From positions 1,070,342 through 1,134,341 of the forward strand of contig NZ_HG931174.1 in assembly GCF_000582785.1 (NCBI RefSeq): a DNA stretch of 64,000 nucleotides. Reading direction: 5' to 3'. Under the pieces are notes generated by a model. That model ran no database searches and had not been told where the DNA came from. It worked only from the letters and a program-made list of their open reading frames with translations. Positions 18,197 to 27,067 of this stretch are shown piece after piece. Every line of letters starts with the position of its first letter. The stretch's first letter is position 1. The position numbers were made by a program, and so were the translations under genes. The DNA is from Candidatus Blastococcus massiliensis AP3. Its GTDB lineage: Bacteria > Actinomycetota > Actinomycetes > Mycobacteriales > Geodermatophilaceae.

Positions 18197-18664
18197 TCAG
18201 CGGCCGGGCAGCGCCTCCGGTCCGGATCCCTCGTCCTCGTCGTCATCGCCGAAGGACTGGATCAGCAGGACGACGCCCCAGGGCCCGATGACCCAGATCG
18301 GCCAGAAGTAGAGCAGCTGCCAGCTGGCCAGGGACGTGATCCCCCAGATGGCCAGCACGATGACCGCGGTGCTCGCCCAGGACCGCCAGGCCCAGGCGTC
18401 GGCCTCCCCCCAGCCCCCGCCCCAGCGTGCGGGCCGGTCCTCGCGCCGCGCGACCGAGGAGCCGCTCCAGGCGGCGGGCGCGGCACCGCCGGGCAGGTCG
18501 GTGGTCAGCTCCGCGAGCTCGCCGTAGGTCTTCGCCGCGTAGGCGCGGGTCAGCCGCTCCTCGTACTCGGCGACGGTGAGCCGGCCCGCGGCCATGTGCT
18601 CGCCCAGGACCGAGGCGACGGCGGCACGGTCGGCGTCGGCTGCGCGCAGGTGCGGTTCGGGCAT
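18197..18664 (-). CDS. DUF1707 domain protein with two membrane helices
   Basis: A 155-residue protein. The N-terminal DUF1707 domain shows its pattern RAADADRAAVASVLGEHMAAGRL and EYEERLTRAYAAKTYGEL. Two C-terminal helices (STAVIVLAIWGITSLASW and FWPIWVIGPWGVVLLI) resemble the 2TM domain. DUF1707 proteins are common in actinobacteria, partly as SHOCT-like adaptors; function unknown. ATG 18664 has GGGAG upstream. Confidence 0.8.
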   Translation of the reverse strand: MPEPHLRAADADRAAVASVLGEHMAAGRLTVAEYEERLTRAYAAKTYGELAELTTDLPGGAAPAAWSGSSVARREDRPARWGGGWGEADAWAWRSWASTAVIVLAIWGITSLASWQLLYFWPIWVIGPWGVVLLIQSFGDDDEDEGSGPEALPGR

Positions 18665-18755
18665 CGAGCACTCCCAGGGGCGGTGGCCTCCAGTATCGGC
18701 CCACCGCCGTCCGTCGTCGTCCACCCATCGGTGGGTTCCACGTGGAACCGGGGCG

Positions 18756-19919
18756 TCAGCCGGCCGGCGGCACGACGGCGTTCGTGAGGTGGCGGCCGAT
18801 GACCATCCGCTGGATCTGGTTGGTGCCCTCGAAGATCTGCATGACCTTGGCCTCGCGCATGTAGCGCTCGGCCGGGTGGTCGCGGGTGTAGCCCGCGCCC
18901 CCCAGCACCTGGACGGCGTCGGTGGTCACCTTCATCGCGGCGTCGGTGGCCACCAGCTTCGCGATGCTCGCCTGCCGGGAGTAGGGCTTGCCCGCGTCCT
19001 TGCGCCGGGCGGCGACCAGGTAGGTGGCCCGCGCGGACTCCACGGCGGCGGCCATGTCCGCCAGCAGGAAGGACACGCCCTGGTGCTGGGCGATGGGACG
19101 GCCGAACGCCTCGCGCTCCACCGCGTAGCCGACGGCGAGGTCCAGGGCCGACTGAGCGAGCCCGACCGCGACCGCGCTGACGCCCAGGCGCCCGGAGTCC
19201 AGCGCGGCGAGGGCGATCCCCATGCCGCGGCCGCGCTCGCCGACGAGCCGGTCGGCCGGGACGGGGACGTCGTCCAGCCGGATCGCGGCGGTCGTCGACC
19301 CCGTCAGCCCCATCTTCTGCTCCGGCGGCGCGGCGCCGAAGCCGGCGAGGTCGGGCGTCAGGTGGAAGCAGGAGATGCCCTTCTCGCCGTCGTCCGGGGT
19401 GCGCAGGAACGTGGAGTAGAAGTCGGCCTGGCCGCCGTGGGTGACCCACGCCTTCTCGCCGGACGCCGTCCAGCCGTCCCCGTCGGCCCGGGCGCTGGCG
19501 CGGAGCGCGGCGGCGTCGGACCCCGCGTGCGCCTCCGACAGGCAGTAGGCGCCGAGCAGGTGCCCGCCGACCATGTCGGGCAGCAGGTCGCGACGCTGCG
19601 CGTCGGTGCCGAACCGGTCGATCGGGAAGCAGGAGAGCGTGTGCACGCTGACGCCCAGCGCCACGCTGGCCCACCGCGCCGCGAGCTCCTCGACCACCTG
19701 CAGGTAGACCTCGTAGGGCTGGCCCCCGCCGCCGACGTCCTCGCCGAACGGCAGGCCCATCAGCCCGGCTTCGCCCAGCAGGCGGAACACCTCGCGCGGG
19801 AACCGCTCCTCGCGCTCGTACGACGCCGCGTTCGGCGCCAGCTCGGCGTCCGCGATCTCGCGGGTGAGGCGCAGCAGGTGCTCGGCCTCGGGGGTGGGCA
19901 GTTCGCGGTCGACGGGCAC
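18756..19919 (-). CDS. acyl-CoA dehydrogenase
   Basis: A 387-residue flavoenzyme of standard length. It has the FAD and substrate motifs YCLSEAHAGSDAAAL, GEKAWVTHGG, and the catalytic glutamate in MQIFEGTNQIQRM. It introduces an alpha,beta double bond in an acyl-CoA, passing electrons to ETF. Chain-length preference cannot be read from the sequence. The start is GTG 19919. The gene is divergent from the GNAT gene and is not in an obvious operon. Confidence 0.93.
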   Translation of the reverse strand: MPVDRELPTPEAEHLLRLTREIADAELAPNAASYEREERFPREVFRLLGEAGLMGLPFGEDVGGGGQPYEVYLQVVEELAARWASVALGVSVHTLSCFPIDRFGTDAQRRDLLPDMVGGHLLGAYCLSEAHAGSDAAALRASARADGDGWTASGEKAWVTHGGQADFYSTFLRTPDDGEKGISCFHLTPDLAGFGAAPPEQKMGLTGSTTAAIRLDDVPVPADRLVGERGRGMGIALAALDSGRLGVSAVAVGLAQSALDLAVGYAVEREAFGRPIAQHQGVSFLLADMAAAVESARATYLVAARRKDAGKPYSRQASIAKLVATDAAMKVTTDAVQVLGGAGYTRDHPAERYMREAKVMQIFEGTNQIQRMVIGRHLTNAVVPPAG

Positions 19920-19990
19920 GGTTCTCCATTCTCGGGCTGCTCAGGACGGTACCTGCGGGAGCAGGAAGGCCCGCTGGAGAAGATGGCCGC

Positions 19991-20449
19991 GTGCGCATCG
20001 AGGAGACGACCTGGGACGACCCCGTCGTCCAGCGGCTCACCGACGACCAGCAGGACGAGATCCGCGGCCTCTACGGCGGGGAGACCGAGCCCGGACGTCG
20101 GCCGTCGGCGTCCGACATCTCGGTCGTGCTGGTCGCCCTCGACGACGACGGCACGCCGCTGGGCTGCGGCGCGCTGCGCGAACTGGACGACGGCGTGGCC
20201 GAGGTGAAGCGGATGTACGTCGTCCCCTCGGCGCGGCGGCGCGGCGTGAGCCGGGCGGTGCTGGCCGGGCTGGAGGCGACGGCGCGGCAGCGCGGCTGGA
20301 CCGTGCTCCGGCTGGAGACCGGGCCGCTGCAGGTAGCGGCCATCGCGCTGTACACCTCGGTCGGCTACCGCCCGATCCCGGCGTTCGGGAGCTACGCCGG
20401 TGATCCTGGTGCGGCGGACTCGCTGTTCCTCGAGCGCGCGCTGCCCTAG
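19991..20449 (+). CDS. GNAT family N-acetyltransferase
   Basis: A 152-residue acetyltransferase. The acetyl-CoA-binding motif A reads VKRMYVVPSARRRGVSRAVL (R/Q-x-x-G-x-A variant, with G-V-S in place of G-x-G), followed by LRLETGPLQVAAIALYTSVGY. Substrate unknown. GTG start. Its TAG stop lies in the same CTAG as the stop of the convergent P450 gene. Confidence 0.85.
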   Translation: MRIEETTWDDPVVQRLTDDQQDEIRGLYGGETEPGRRPSASDISVVLVALDDDGTPLGCGALRELDDGVAEVKRMYVVPSARRRGVSRAVLAGLEATARQRGWTVLRLETGPLQVAAIALYTSVGYRPIPAFGSYAGDPGAADSLFLERALP

Positions 20450-21651
20450 TCCGGCAGCAGCACCTCGAGGCGCGCCGGCCCGCGCAGGATGCGGTTGGGC
20501 TTGTAGGTCAGCTCGCCCAGCCGGGCGCCCGCCATCCGCTGCGCCAGGGCCTGCAGCGCCACCCGCCCCTCCAGCCGGGCCAGCGGCGCGCCCAGGCAGT
20601 AGTGGTGGCCGATGCTGAACGCCAGGTGCGGACTGGTGCGCGTCGGGTCGAGCCGCAGCGGGTCCGGGTGCTGCTGCGGGTCCCGCCCGGCGGCAGCGAT
20701 CAACAGCACCACCCGCCCGCCGGCGCGGACGCGGCCACCGGGCACCTCCAGGTCCTCCCGAGCGATGCGTCCGGTCATCTGCACCGGTGGGTCGAGTCGG
20801 AGCACCTCCTCGACGACGCCGGCGGCGCAGACCGGGTCGGTCGCCACGCGGGCCCGCAGGTCGTCGTCCCGCAGCAGGGCCAGCGTGCCGTTGGCGATCA
20901 GGTTCACGGTGGTCTCGTGCCCGGCCACGAGCAGCAGCTGCGCGGTGCTCAGCAGCTCGTCGGTGGAGAGCCGGTCGCCGTCGTGCTCGATCTGCACCAG
21001 CGCGCTCAGCAGGTCGTCGCGCGGCTCGGCCCGGCGCTGCGCGCACAGCTCGGTGAAGTAGGCGCGGAACTCGTCCGCGGCGTGCCGCCGAGCACGGGAC
21101 TCGTCGGACTCGTCGATGGCCGGGCCGTCGTCCAGGCTCTTGGCCAGCACGTCGGACCACTCGGAGAACCGCAGGTGGTCCTCCTCCGGCACGCCCAGCA
21201 TCCGGCTGATGACGGTGACCGGCAGGGGGTAGGCGAGGTCGCCGACCACCTCGAGCCGCCCGCGCGCGACGGCGGCGTCCAGCAGGTCCTCGGTGAGCTG
21301 CTCGGCGAAGGGGGCGAGCTCCGCGACGGTCCGCGGGGTGAACGCCTTGCTGACCAGGCGCCGCAGGCGGGTGTGGTCCGGGGGGTCGAGGAACAGGAAG
21401 CTGCGCTGGCGGTCCTGGCGCGCGCGGTCCTCGGGCGACAGCCGGGCGGCGACCTCCTGCCACTGGGTGGAGTTGCTCCGGTCGACACTGACCAGGGGCG
21501 AGCGCAGCACGGCGTCGCAGTGGGCGTGCGAAGTCAGCAGGGCGAACGACTCGTCGGGGGCGACGATCGGCCCGCCGTCGAGCAGTTGCTGCCACAGCGG
21601 GTACGGGTCGACGACGTCGATGTTCCGGACCAGGTCCTCGAGATCGCTCAC
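20446..21651 (-). CDS. cytochrome P450
   Basis: A 401-residue soluble bacterial P450. The oxygen-binding I helix is LLVAGHETTVN (A243-T248), the ExxR pair is E282-R285, and the heme ligand is C352 in FSIGHHYCLGAPLARLEG. It resembles the CYP107/CYP105-like group of actinobacterial hydroxylases; the substrate is unknown. The GTG start overlaps the stop of the Baeyer-Villiger monooxygenase gene (GTGA), so the two are cotranscribed and translationally coupled. No ferredoxin gene is nearby. Confidence 0.93.
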   Translation of the reverse strand: MSDLEDLVRNIDVVDPYPLWQQLLDGGPIVAPDESFALLTSHAHCDAVLRSPLVSVDRSNSTQWQEVAARLSPEDRARQDRQRSFLFLDPPDHTRLRRLVSKAFTPRTVAELAPFAEQLTEDLLDAAVARGRLEVVGDLAYPLPVTVISRMLGVPEEDHLRFSEWSDVLAKSLDDGPAIDESDESRARRHAADEFRAYFTELCAQRRAEPRDDLLSALVQIEHDGDRLSTDELLSTAQLLLVAGHETTVNLIANGTLALLRDDDLRARVATDPVCAAGVVEEVLRLDPPVQMTGRIAREDLEVPGGRVRAGGRVVLLIAAAGRDPQQHPDPLRLDPTRTSPHLAFSIGHHYCLGAPLARLEGRVALQALAQRMAGARLGELTYKPNRILRGPARLEVLLPD

Positions 21652-23471
21652 CGGAACATCAGTCCTTCGAAGTCGCCGGACGAGCGCCAGCCGTCCAGAT
21701 AGGTGAAGTAGGCCGCCGCGCCGGCCGGGTAGCCGACGTTCAGCTTCGCCCGGAGGCCCGCGTCGCGACCCTCGTTGTTGTAGTAGCCGGGGGTGCAGTC
21801 GGGCGAGCCGATGACCCCTCTGCCGGGGTGGGTGAGCAACAGGTCGACCCACGCCTGCTCGGCCTCGGCGTTGACCTCGACCTCGGCCGCCCCGGTGTCC
21901 AGGGCGTGCCGCACGATCGCGGCGATGGTGCGGCCGGACTCGGTGAGGTTGTGCGGGACATTGCTGATCAGATTGGCGCCCTGGGTGGGCTGGACGACGA
22001 ACAGGTTCGGGAAGCCGTGCACGTGGGTGCCGTGCAGCGTGCGCATCCCGTCGGCCCAGCGCTCGGAGAGCGTCACGCCGTCCCGCCCGGTCACGTCGTA
22101 GCCGGCGCGGCGGGTGTACTCGGTGCCGACCTCGAAGCCCGAGGCGTAGATGATGCAGTCGACCTCGTACTCCCGGCCGTTGGCGACGACGCCGGTCCCG
22201 GTGATCCGCTCGACGCCCTTGCCGTCGGTGTGGACCAGGTGCGTCCCCGGCCGGTTGTAGGCGTCGAGGTACTCGTCGTGGAAGCAGGGCCGCTTGCACA
22301 GCTGCCGGTACCAGGCCTTGAGCCCCTCGGCGGTCGCCCGATCGGCCACGACGGCGTCGACCCGCGCGCGGATCTCCTCCATCTTCTCGACGTCCGCGTC
22401 CTCCATCGCCGCCTGCATGCCGGCGAGGGTCTGCTGCTCGGGCGGCAGGGACAGCACGCGCTCGCGCATCCGGCGGGCCAGGTCGGTCCAGCCGTCCATG
22501 ACCAGGTCCTCGCCGTCGCCGGCGCCGGTCTGGGTGGCGGTGAAGTTCTCCAGCCAGCGCCGCTGCCAGCCCGGGGTGGCGATCGAGGCGAACCACTCGG
22601 GGTCCAGCGGGGCGTTGGCGCGGACGTCGACCGAGGACGGCGTGCGCTGGAAGACGTAGAGCTCGGCGCACGCGCCGGCCAGGTGTGGCACCGCCTGCAC
22701 CGAGGTGGCGCCGGTGCCGATGATCGCGACCCGCTTGTCGGCCAGCCCGTCCAACGGCGCACCCGACGGGTCGCCGCCGGTGTAGGCGTAGTCCCACCGG
22801 CTGGTGTGGAAGCTGTGGCCCCGGAACTCGGTGATCCCCGCGATGCCCGGGAGCTTGGGCACGTGCAGCGGGCCGGTGCCCATGGCGAGGAACGTCGCGG
22901 TGAACGCGTCCCCGCGGTCGGTGCGCACCAGCCAGCGCGATCCGGCCTCGTCCCAGCTGATATCGCGCACCTCGGTGTGGAACAGCGCGTCGTCGTACAG
23001 GCCGTAGTGCTTCCCGATGCGCTGGCAGTGCTCGAGGATCTCCGGCGCGTGCGCGTACTTCTCGGTCGGCATGTGGCCGGTCTCCTCGAGGAGCGGCATG
23101 TAGATCAGCGACGCCGTGTCGCACTGGGCGCCGGGGTAGCGGTTCCAGTACCAGGTGCCGCCGAAGTCCCCGCCCTTCTCCACGATCCGCACGTCCTCGA
23201 CACCGGCCTCCTTCAGGCGGGCGCCCGTGACCAGGCCCGCGAAGCCACCGCCGATGAAGGCGACGGTGACGTGGTCGGTCCTCGGCTCGCGCTCGACCCG
23301 GGGGGTGTAGGGGTCGGTGAGGTAGCCGGCCAGCTCGCCGGTCAGGCGCAGGTACTGGTCGTTGCCGTCGGTGCGCAGGCGCTTGTCGCGCTCCTCCAGG
23401 TACTTGCGGCGGACGGCGTCCTTGTCGATCGGCGTCCCGTCGCGGCGCACCGGGCCTCGTACCGACGTCAT
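21648..23471 (-). CDS. flavin-containing Baeyer-Villiger-type monooxygenase
   Basis: A 607-residue type I BVMO. It has a first Rossmann motif FIGGGFAG (about 72-79), the fingerprint FxGxxxHxxxW as FRGHSFHTSRW (216-226), and a second NADPH-binding motif IIGTGATSVQA (about 251). These enzymes insert oxygen next to a carbonyl, forming esters or lactones with NADPH and oxygen. ATG 23471 with GAGGAG upstream gives the normal length; a longer frame to 23516 is less likely. It is followed by a P450, so a two-step oxidation of one substrate (terpenoid, steroid or cyclic ketone) is inferred. A palindromic region lies just upstream. Confidence 0.92.
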   Translation of the reverse strand: MTSVRGPVRRDGTPIDKDAVRRKYLEERDKRLRTDGNDQYLRLTGELAGYLTDPYTPRVEREPRTDHVTVAFIGGGFAGLVTGARLKEAGVEDVRIVEKGGDFGGTWYWNRYPGAQCDTASLIYMPLLEETGHMPTEKYAHAPEILEHCQRIGKHYGLYDDALFHTEVRDISWDEAGSRWLVRTDRGDAFTATFLAMGTGPLHVPKLPGIAGITEFRGHSFHTSRWDYAYTGGDPSGAPLDGLADKRVAIIGTGATSVQAVPHLAGACAELYVFQRTPSSVDVRANAPLDPEWFASIATPGWQRRWLENFTATQTGAGDGEDLVMDGWTDLARRMRERVLSLPPEQQTLAGMQAAMEDADVEKMEEIRARVDAVVADRATAEGLKAWYRQLCKRPCFHDEYLDAYNRPGTHLVHTDGKGVERITGTGVVANGREYEVDCIIYASGFEVGTEYTRRAGYDVTGRDGVTLSERWADGMRTLHGTHVHGFPNLFVVQPTQGANLISNVPHNLTESGRTIAAIVRHALDTGAAEVEVNAEAEQAWVDLLLTHPGRGVIGSPDCTPGYYNNEGRDAGLRAKLNVGYPAGAAAYFTYLDGWRSSGDFEGLMFR

Positions 23472-23516
23472 CGACCGCTCCTCACCGCTGTGCTCCACGC
23501 CACAGTCGTCCGCCAC

Positions 23517-23558
23517 GTTATCCGAACCAGGTTCTGGTTCGACCGCGTGAACCGGTTC
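23517..23558 (-). promoter_or_regulatory. palindromic operator-like region upstream of the BVMO-P450 operon
   Basis: An inverted repeat CGAACCAGGTTCTGGTTCG (23523-23541) is followed 7 bases later by a second palindrome GAACCGGTTC (23549-23558). Both use GAACC/GGTTC half sites. A possible -10 box, GATAAC on the minus strand (23517-23522), touches the first palindrome, so a bound repressor would block the promoter. Such sites are typical of TetR- or GntR-type regulators; no regulator gene is adjacent. Confidence 0.65.
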
Positions 23559-23584
23559 AGGAGTACGACGACTGGCGGGTCGGG

Positions 23585-23818
23585 ATGCTGAGCGAACGTC
23601 ACTCGATCCAGTTCGAGCGGGTCGGGTCGCCGACGGTCCGCGGACGGCCGGCCGAGCTCGTCAGCTCCCGCGACGACGCGTGGGTCGTCGGACCTCCGCC
23701 GTACTGGGCCCTCGCCTGGGATTCGGACGACACGGTGGTCTGCCAGCTCCAGGCGGTGAAGGACTTCGGCCCGGAGGACGTGGTGGCACTCGCGGAAGGC
23801 GTCACGTACACGCCCTGA
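23585..23818 (+). CDS. hypothetical small protein
   Basis: A 77-residue ORF reading MLSERHSIQFERVGSPTVRG and ending VKDFGPEDVVALAEGVTYTP. Composition and codon use look normal for the genome, but no known domain is recognised and the ribosome site is weak. It starts 26 bases from the palindromic region, so it could share the regulation of the divergent BVMO. A hairpin follows 5 bases after its stop. It may alternatively be a non-coding leader. Confidence 0.45.
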   Translation: MLSERHSIQFERVGSPTVRGRPAELVSSRDDAWVVGPPPYWALAWDSDDTVVCQLQAVKDFGPEDVVALAEGVTYTP

Positions 23819-23823
23819 CCCGA

Positions 23824-23881
23824 CGAGATCTGCACACTCACCCCCGTCAGCGGTCTGATGAGGGCGAGTGTGCAGATCTCG
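23824..23881. repeat. 16-bp inverted repeat with a 26-base loop
   Basis: Arms CGAGATCTGCACACTC (23824-23839) and its exact reverse complement at 23866-23881. The loop can pair further, imperfectly (CCCGTCAG with CTGATGAGGG). It starts just after the small ORF and ends 28 bases before the aldose epimerase gene. It may terminate the small gene; it is unlike the other GC-only terminators here, being richer in A and T. Confidence 0.7.
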
Positions 23882-23908
23882 CGGTCGGGGATGTGGTGAG
23901 CTGAGCTC

Positions 23909-24826
23909 ATGCCCGACATCTGGCCGCCGGACGAGCCCCGCGAGGTCGCGCTGACCGCGGGGGACGCCTCCCTCGCGATCGACCTGCGGGGCGGGGCACT
24001 GCGCCGGCTGACCGTCGGCGGCTGGGAGGTGCTCGACGGCTATCCCGCCGGCGGCACCCTCCCCGGCCGGCGCGGCGGCGTCCTGCTGCCCTGGCCCAAC
24101 CGGATCCGCGACGGCCGCTGGACCTGGGAGGGCGAGGAGCTGCAGCTCGAGGTCGCCTCGCCGTCGTCCCCGAACGCCCAGCACGGCCTGGTCACCTGGC
24201 AGCCCTGGTCGGTCCTGGCCGCCACCGGGGACACCGCCACGGTGGGGACGACGGTCCTGCCGCGACCGGGCTACCCCTTCCGGCTGGCCGCCGCGATCGA
24301 CCACGCGCTGACCGCCGACCGGCTCACGGTCACCCTGCGGGTGCGCAACGACGGCGACCGCCGCGCCCCCTTCGGCGCCGGGTTCCACCCGTACTTCGCC
24401 GTCGGCGCCACGGAGGACGGCGGCATCGCCGACGCCCAGGTGGAGCTCCCCGGCCGGACCGAGATGCTGATCGACGGTGGGCTGCCGGCCGGCGGTCGGC
24501 GTCCGTTCGACGGGGCCGTCGGCCGCATCGGCGACCGCGCGTTCGACACCCCGCTCACCGACCTGGCCCGGGACGCCGACGGCTGGGCCCGCGCGTGGCT
24601 GCGTGGAGCGGCCGGTGAACTGGAGCTCGCCGTCGACGAGGCCTGGCCGTGGCTGCTGGTCTACAGCGGCGACACCCTGCCGCCGGGTCAGCGGCGCCGC
24701 AGCCTGGCGCTCGAGCCGATGAGCTGCCCGGCCGCCGCGCTCGCCGACGGCGTGGACGTCGTCGTCCTGGAGCCGGGGGAGACGTGGGCCGGCACGTGGA
24801 CGCTGTCCTGGACCCCGGCCGGCTGA
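23909..24826 (+). CDS. aldose 1-epimerase family protein (GalM-like)
   Basis: A 305-residue beta-sandwich enzyme. Motifs are LLPWPNRIRDGRWTW, SPNAQHGLV (catalytic histidine), GAGFHPYF (second histidine) and LEPMSCPAAALADG (general-base glutamate). It interconverts alpha and beta anomers of a hexose. The MOSC gene starts one base after its stop, so the two are probably cotranscribed, although no metabolic link is evident. Confidence 0.9.
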   Translation: MPDIWPPDEPREVALTAGDASLAIDLRGGALRRLTVGGWEVLDGYPAGGTLPGRRGGVLLPWPNRIRDGRWTWEGEELQLEVASPSSPNAQHGLVTWQPWSVLAATGDTATVGTTVLPRPGYPFRLAAAIDHALTADRLTVTLRVRNDGDRRAPFGAGFHPYFAVGATEDGGIADAQVELPGRTEMLIDGGLPAGGRRPFDGAVGRIGDRAFDTPLTDLARDADGWARAWLRGAAGELELAVDEAWPWLLVYSGDTLPPGQRRRSLALEPMSCPAAALADGVDVVVLEPGETWAGTWTLSWTPAG

Positions 24827-24827
24827 G

Positions 24828-25562
24828 ATGCGGGTCCTGGAGCTGTGGCGCTACCCGGTCAAGTCCTTGCAGGGCGAACGGCTGACCGAGGTCCACGTCG
24901 GGCCGCTCGGCATCCCGCGGGACCGCGGGTGGGCGCTGTTCGACCGGGACACCGGGGTGGGGCTGACCGCCCGCCGGGTGCCCGAGCTGCTGTTCGGCTC
25001 GGCCCGGGTGACCCCGGACGGCGGGGTGGAGGTCGTGCTGCCCGACGGCACGGTGGCCGAGGGCCCTTCGGAGATCCCGGCCCTCCTCTCGGACTGGCTG
25101 GGCCGCCGGGTGGAGCTCCGGGAGGCGACCGGGAACGTCGACCCCCCGACGTACGAGGACCCGGGGGACGAGACCGCGGACGGCCCCACCGAGTGGCAGC
25201 AGTGGGAGGGGGCAACCGGGCCGTTCCACGACAGCCCCCGCATCCGGCTCTCGCTGGTGTCCACCGGGACGCTCGGCGACTGGGACCGGCGCAGGTTCCG
25301 GGCCAACGTGCTGCTCGACGGCGAGGGCGAGGACCGCCTGGGCGGGCGGGGCGCCGTCCTGGGCGACGCGGAGCTCCGCTTCGGGGCGCCGATCTTCCGC
25401 TGCGTCATGACGACCCGGCCCCAGGCAGGCGGGATCGCCCGGGACACCTCCGTGCTCAAGACCATCCACCGCGAGCGGGACGGCCTGCTCGCCGTCCGGG
25501 CCGCCGTCCTCCAGCCGGGCACGGTCCGGGTCGGCGACCTCCTGGAGCCGGCGGCAGACTGA
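24828..25562 (+). CDS. MOSC domain protein
   Basis: A 244-residue protein with the MOSC N-terminal beta-barrel (LWRYPVKSLQGERL, LGIPRDRGWALFD) and a C-terminal MOSC domain carrying the conserved cysteine in FRCVMTTRPQ. MOSC proteins handle molybdenum-cofactor sulfur or act in Mo-dependent N-oxygenated compound reduction (mARC/YiiM/YcbX type). No NADH-reductase or ferredoxin domain is fused here. It lies between the epimerase and the S4 gene, spaced 1 and 5 bases. Confidence 0.9.
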   Translation: MRVLELWRYPVKSLQGERLTEVHVGPLGIPRDRGWALFDRDTGVGLTARRVPELLFGSARVTPDGGVEVVLPDGTVAEGPSEIPALLSDWLGRRVELREATGNVDPPTYEDPGDETADGPTEWQQWEGATGPFHDSPRIRLSLVSTGTLGDWDRRRFRANVLLDGEGEDRLGGRGAVLGDAELRFGAPIFRCVMTTRPQAGGIARDTSVLKTIHRERDGLLAVRAAVLQPGTVRVGDLLEPAAD

Positions 25563-25567
25563 GCGGC

Positions 25568-25783
25568 ATGCGCACCGTCGACCTCCGGCCCGGGGAGGAC
25601 ACCATCCGGCTCGGCCAGCTGCTCAAGCTCGTCGACGCCGTGCCGACCGGCGCGCAGGTGAAGGACGTCCTGGCCACCACCGGCATCCGGGTCAACGGGG
25701 AGCCCGAGGACCGTCGCGGCCGCCAGCTGCGCTCCGGGGACGTCGTCTCCGTCGACGGCTTCGGGGACGTCCGGATCCGCTGA
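25568..25783 (+). CDS. RNA-binding S4 domain protein (YbcJ-like)
   Basis: A 71-residue protein consisting of little more than an S4 domain: EDTIRLGQLLKLVDAVPTG, VKDVLATTGIRVNGEPEDRR, LRSGDVVSVDG. Proteins of this size and pattern are single S4 RNA-binding modules of unknown specific target. It starts 5 bases after the MOSC stop. Confidence 0.88.
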   Translation: MRTVDLRPGEDTIRLGQLLKLVDAVPTGAQVKDVLATTGIRVNGEPEDRRGRQLRSGDVVSVDGFGDVRIR

Positions 25784-25811
25784 GCTCGCCCGAGGAGCTC
25801 GCGACTCGGCC

Positions 25812-27026
25812 ATGAGGAGAGCCACGTGGAACGCTGACGACGTGACCACGCCGTACCTCGCGAGCCGCCTGCACGGCTTCGGGACGACGGTGTTCGCCGA
25901 GATGAGCGCGCTGGCCGTGGCCACCGGCTCGATCAACCTCGGTCAGGGCTTCCCCGACTACCCCGGCCCGCCCGAGGTGCTCGACGTCGCGCGGGCGGCC
26001 ATCGGCACCGGGGCCGACCAGTACCCGCCCGGCCCCGGCATCCCCGAGCTGCGGGCGGCGGTCGCCGCGCACCAGCGGCGGTTCTCCGGCCTGAGCTACG
26101 ACCCCGACACCGAGGTGCTGGTCACCGCGGGCGCGACCGAGGCGCTCGCCGCAGCGATGCTCTCCCTGCTCGAGCCGGGCGACGAGGTCGTGCTGTTCGA
26201 GCCCATCTACGACAGCTACTCCGCGTCGATCGCGATGGCCGGTGGTGTCGCACGCCCCGTCCCCCTCCACCCTCCGGCGGCCGAGGGCGGGCGGTGGACG
26301 TTCGACCCCGCGGACCTGCGGGCGGCGGTCACGCCGCGCACCCGGCTGCTGCTGGTGAACTCGCCGCACAACCCCACCGGCACCGTCCTCAGCGCCGAGG
26401 AGCTGGACCTGCTCGCGGAGCTCGCCGGAGCCCACGACCTGCTCGTGCTCACCGACGAGGTGTACGAGCACCTCGTCTTCGACGGTGCCCGGCACGTCTC
26501 GCTCGCCACGCTCCCCGGGATGCGCGAGCGCACCGTCGTGGTGAGCAGCGCCGGCAAGACGTTCAACGTGACCGGCTGGAAGGTGGGCTGGATCTGCGGG
26601 CCCGCGCCGCTGGTCGCCGCCGTCCGCACGGCCAAGCAGTTCCTCACCTACGTCAACGCGGGACCGTTCCAGCCCGCGGTCGCGGCCGGCCTGCGGCTCC
26701 CCGACGAGTACTTCGCGGGCCTGGCGCGGGACCTCCAGTACCGCCGCGACGTGCTGGTCCGGGGACTGCGGGACGCCGGACTGCCGGTCGTCAGCCCGGA
26801 GGCCACGTACTTCGCCACCGTCGACGTCCGCGGCGTGCAGCCCGACGGCGACGGCCTGGCGTTCTGCCGGGCGCTCCCCGGGCGGGCCGGCGTCGTCGCG
26901 GTCCCGTCGGGGGTCTTCTACGCACCGGAGCACGCGCACCTGGGCCGGCACCTCGTCCGGTTCGCGTTCTGCAAGAGCGACGACGTGCTCGGCGAGGCCG
27001 TCGAGCGCCTCCGCCGACTGGCATGA
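25812..27026 (+). CDS. PLP-dependent class I/II aminotransferase
   Basis: A 404-residue fold-type I aminotransferase. Features are INLGQGFPDYPGPPEV, the NSPHNPTGTV motif, and the PLP lysine in SSAGKTFNVTGWKVGW; the C-terminal Arg binding the carboxylate is in HLVRFAFCK. It most resembles YbdL-type / glutamine transaminase K-like (kynurenine or methionine aminotransferase) enzymes, also confused with DapC. The start may instead be GTG at 25842. The next gene is an omega-amidase-like nitrilase, which supports a glutamine-using transaminase. Confidence 0.87.
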   Translation: MRRATWNADDVTTPYLASRLHGFGTTVFAEMSALAVATGSINLGQGFPDYPGPPEVLDVARAAIGTGADQYPPGPGIPELRAAVAAHQRRFSGLSYDPDTEVLVTAGATEALAAAMLSLLEPGDEVVLFEPIYDSYSASIAMAGGVARPVPLHPPAAEGGRWTFDPADLRAAVTPRTRLLLVNSPHNPTGTVLSAEELDLLAELAGAHDLLVLTDEVYEHLVFDGARHVSLATLPGMRERTVVVSSAGKTFNVTGWKVGWICGPAPLVAAVRTAKQFLTYVNAGPFQPAVAAGLRLPDEYFAGLARDLQYRRDVLVRGLRDAGLPVVSPEATYFATVDVRGVQPDGDGLAFCRALPGRAGVVAVPSGVFYAPEHAHLGRHLVRFAFCKSDDVLGEAVERLRRLA

Positions 27027-27067
27027 CGGGCCGAAATGGCCATTATGGCCCTGGGCGAGGGGGCGGC

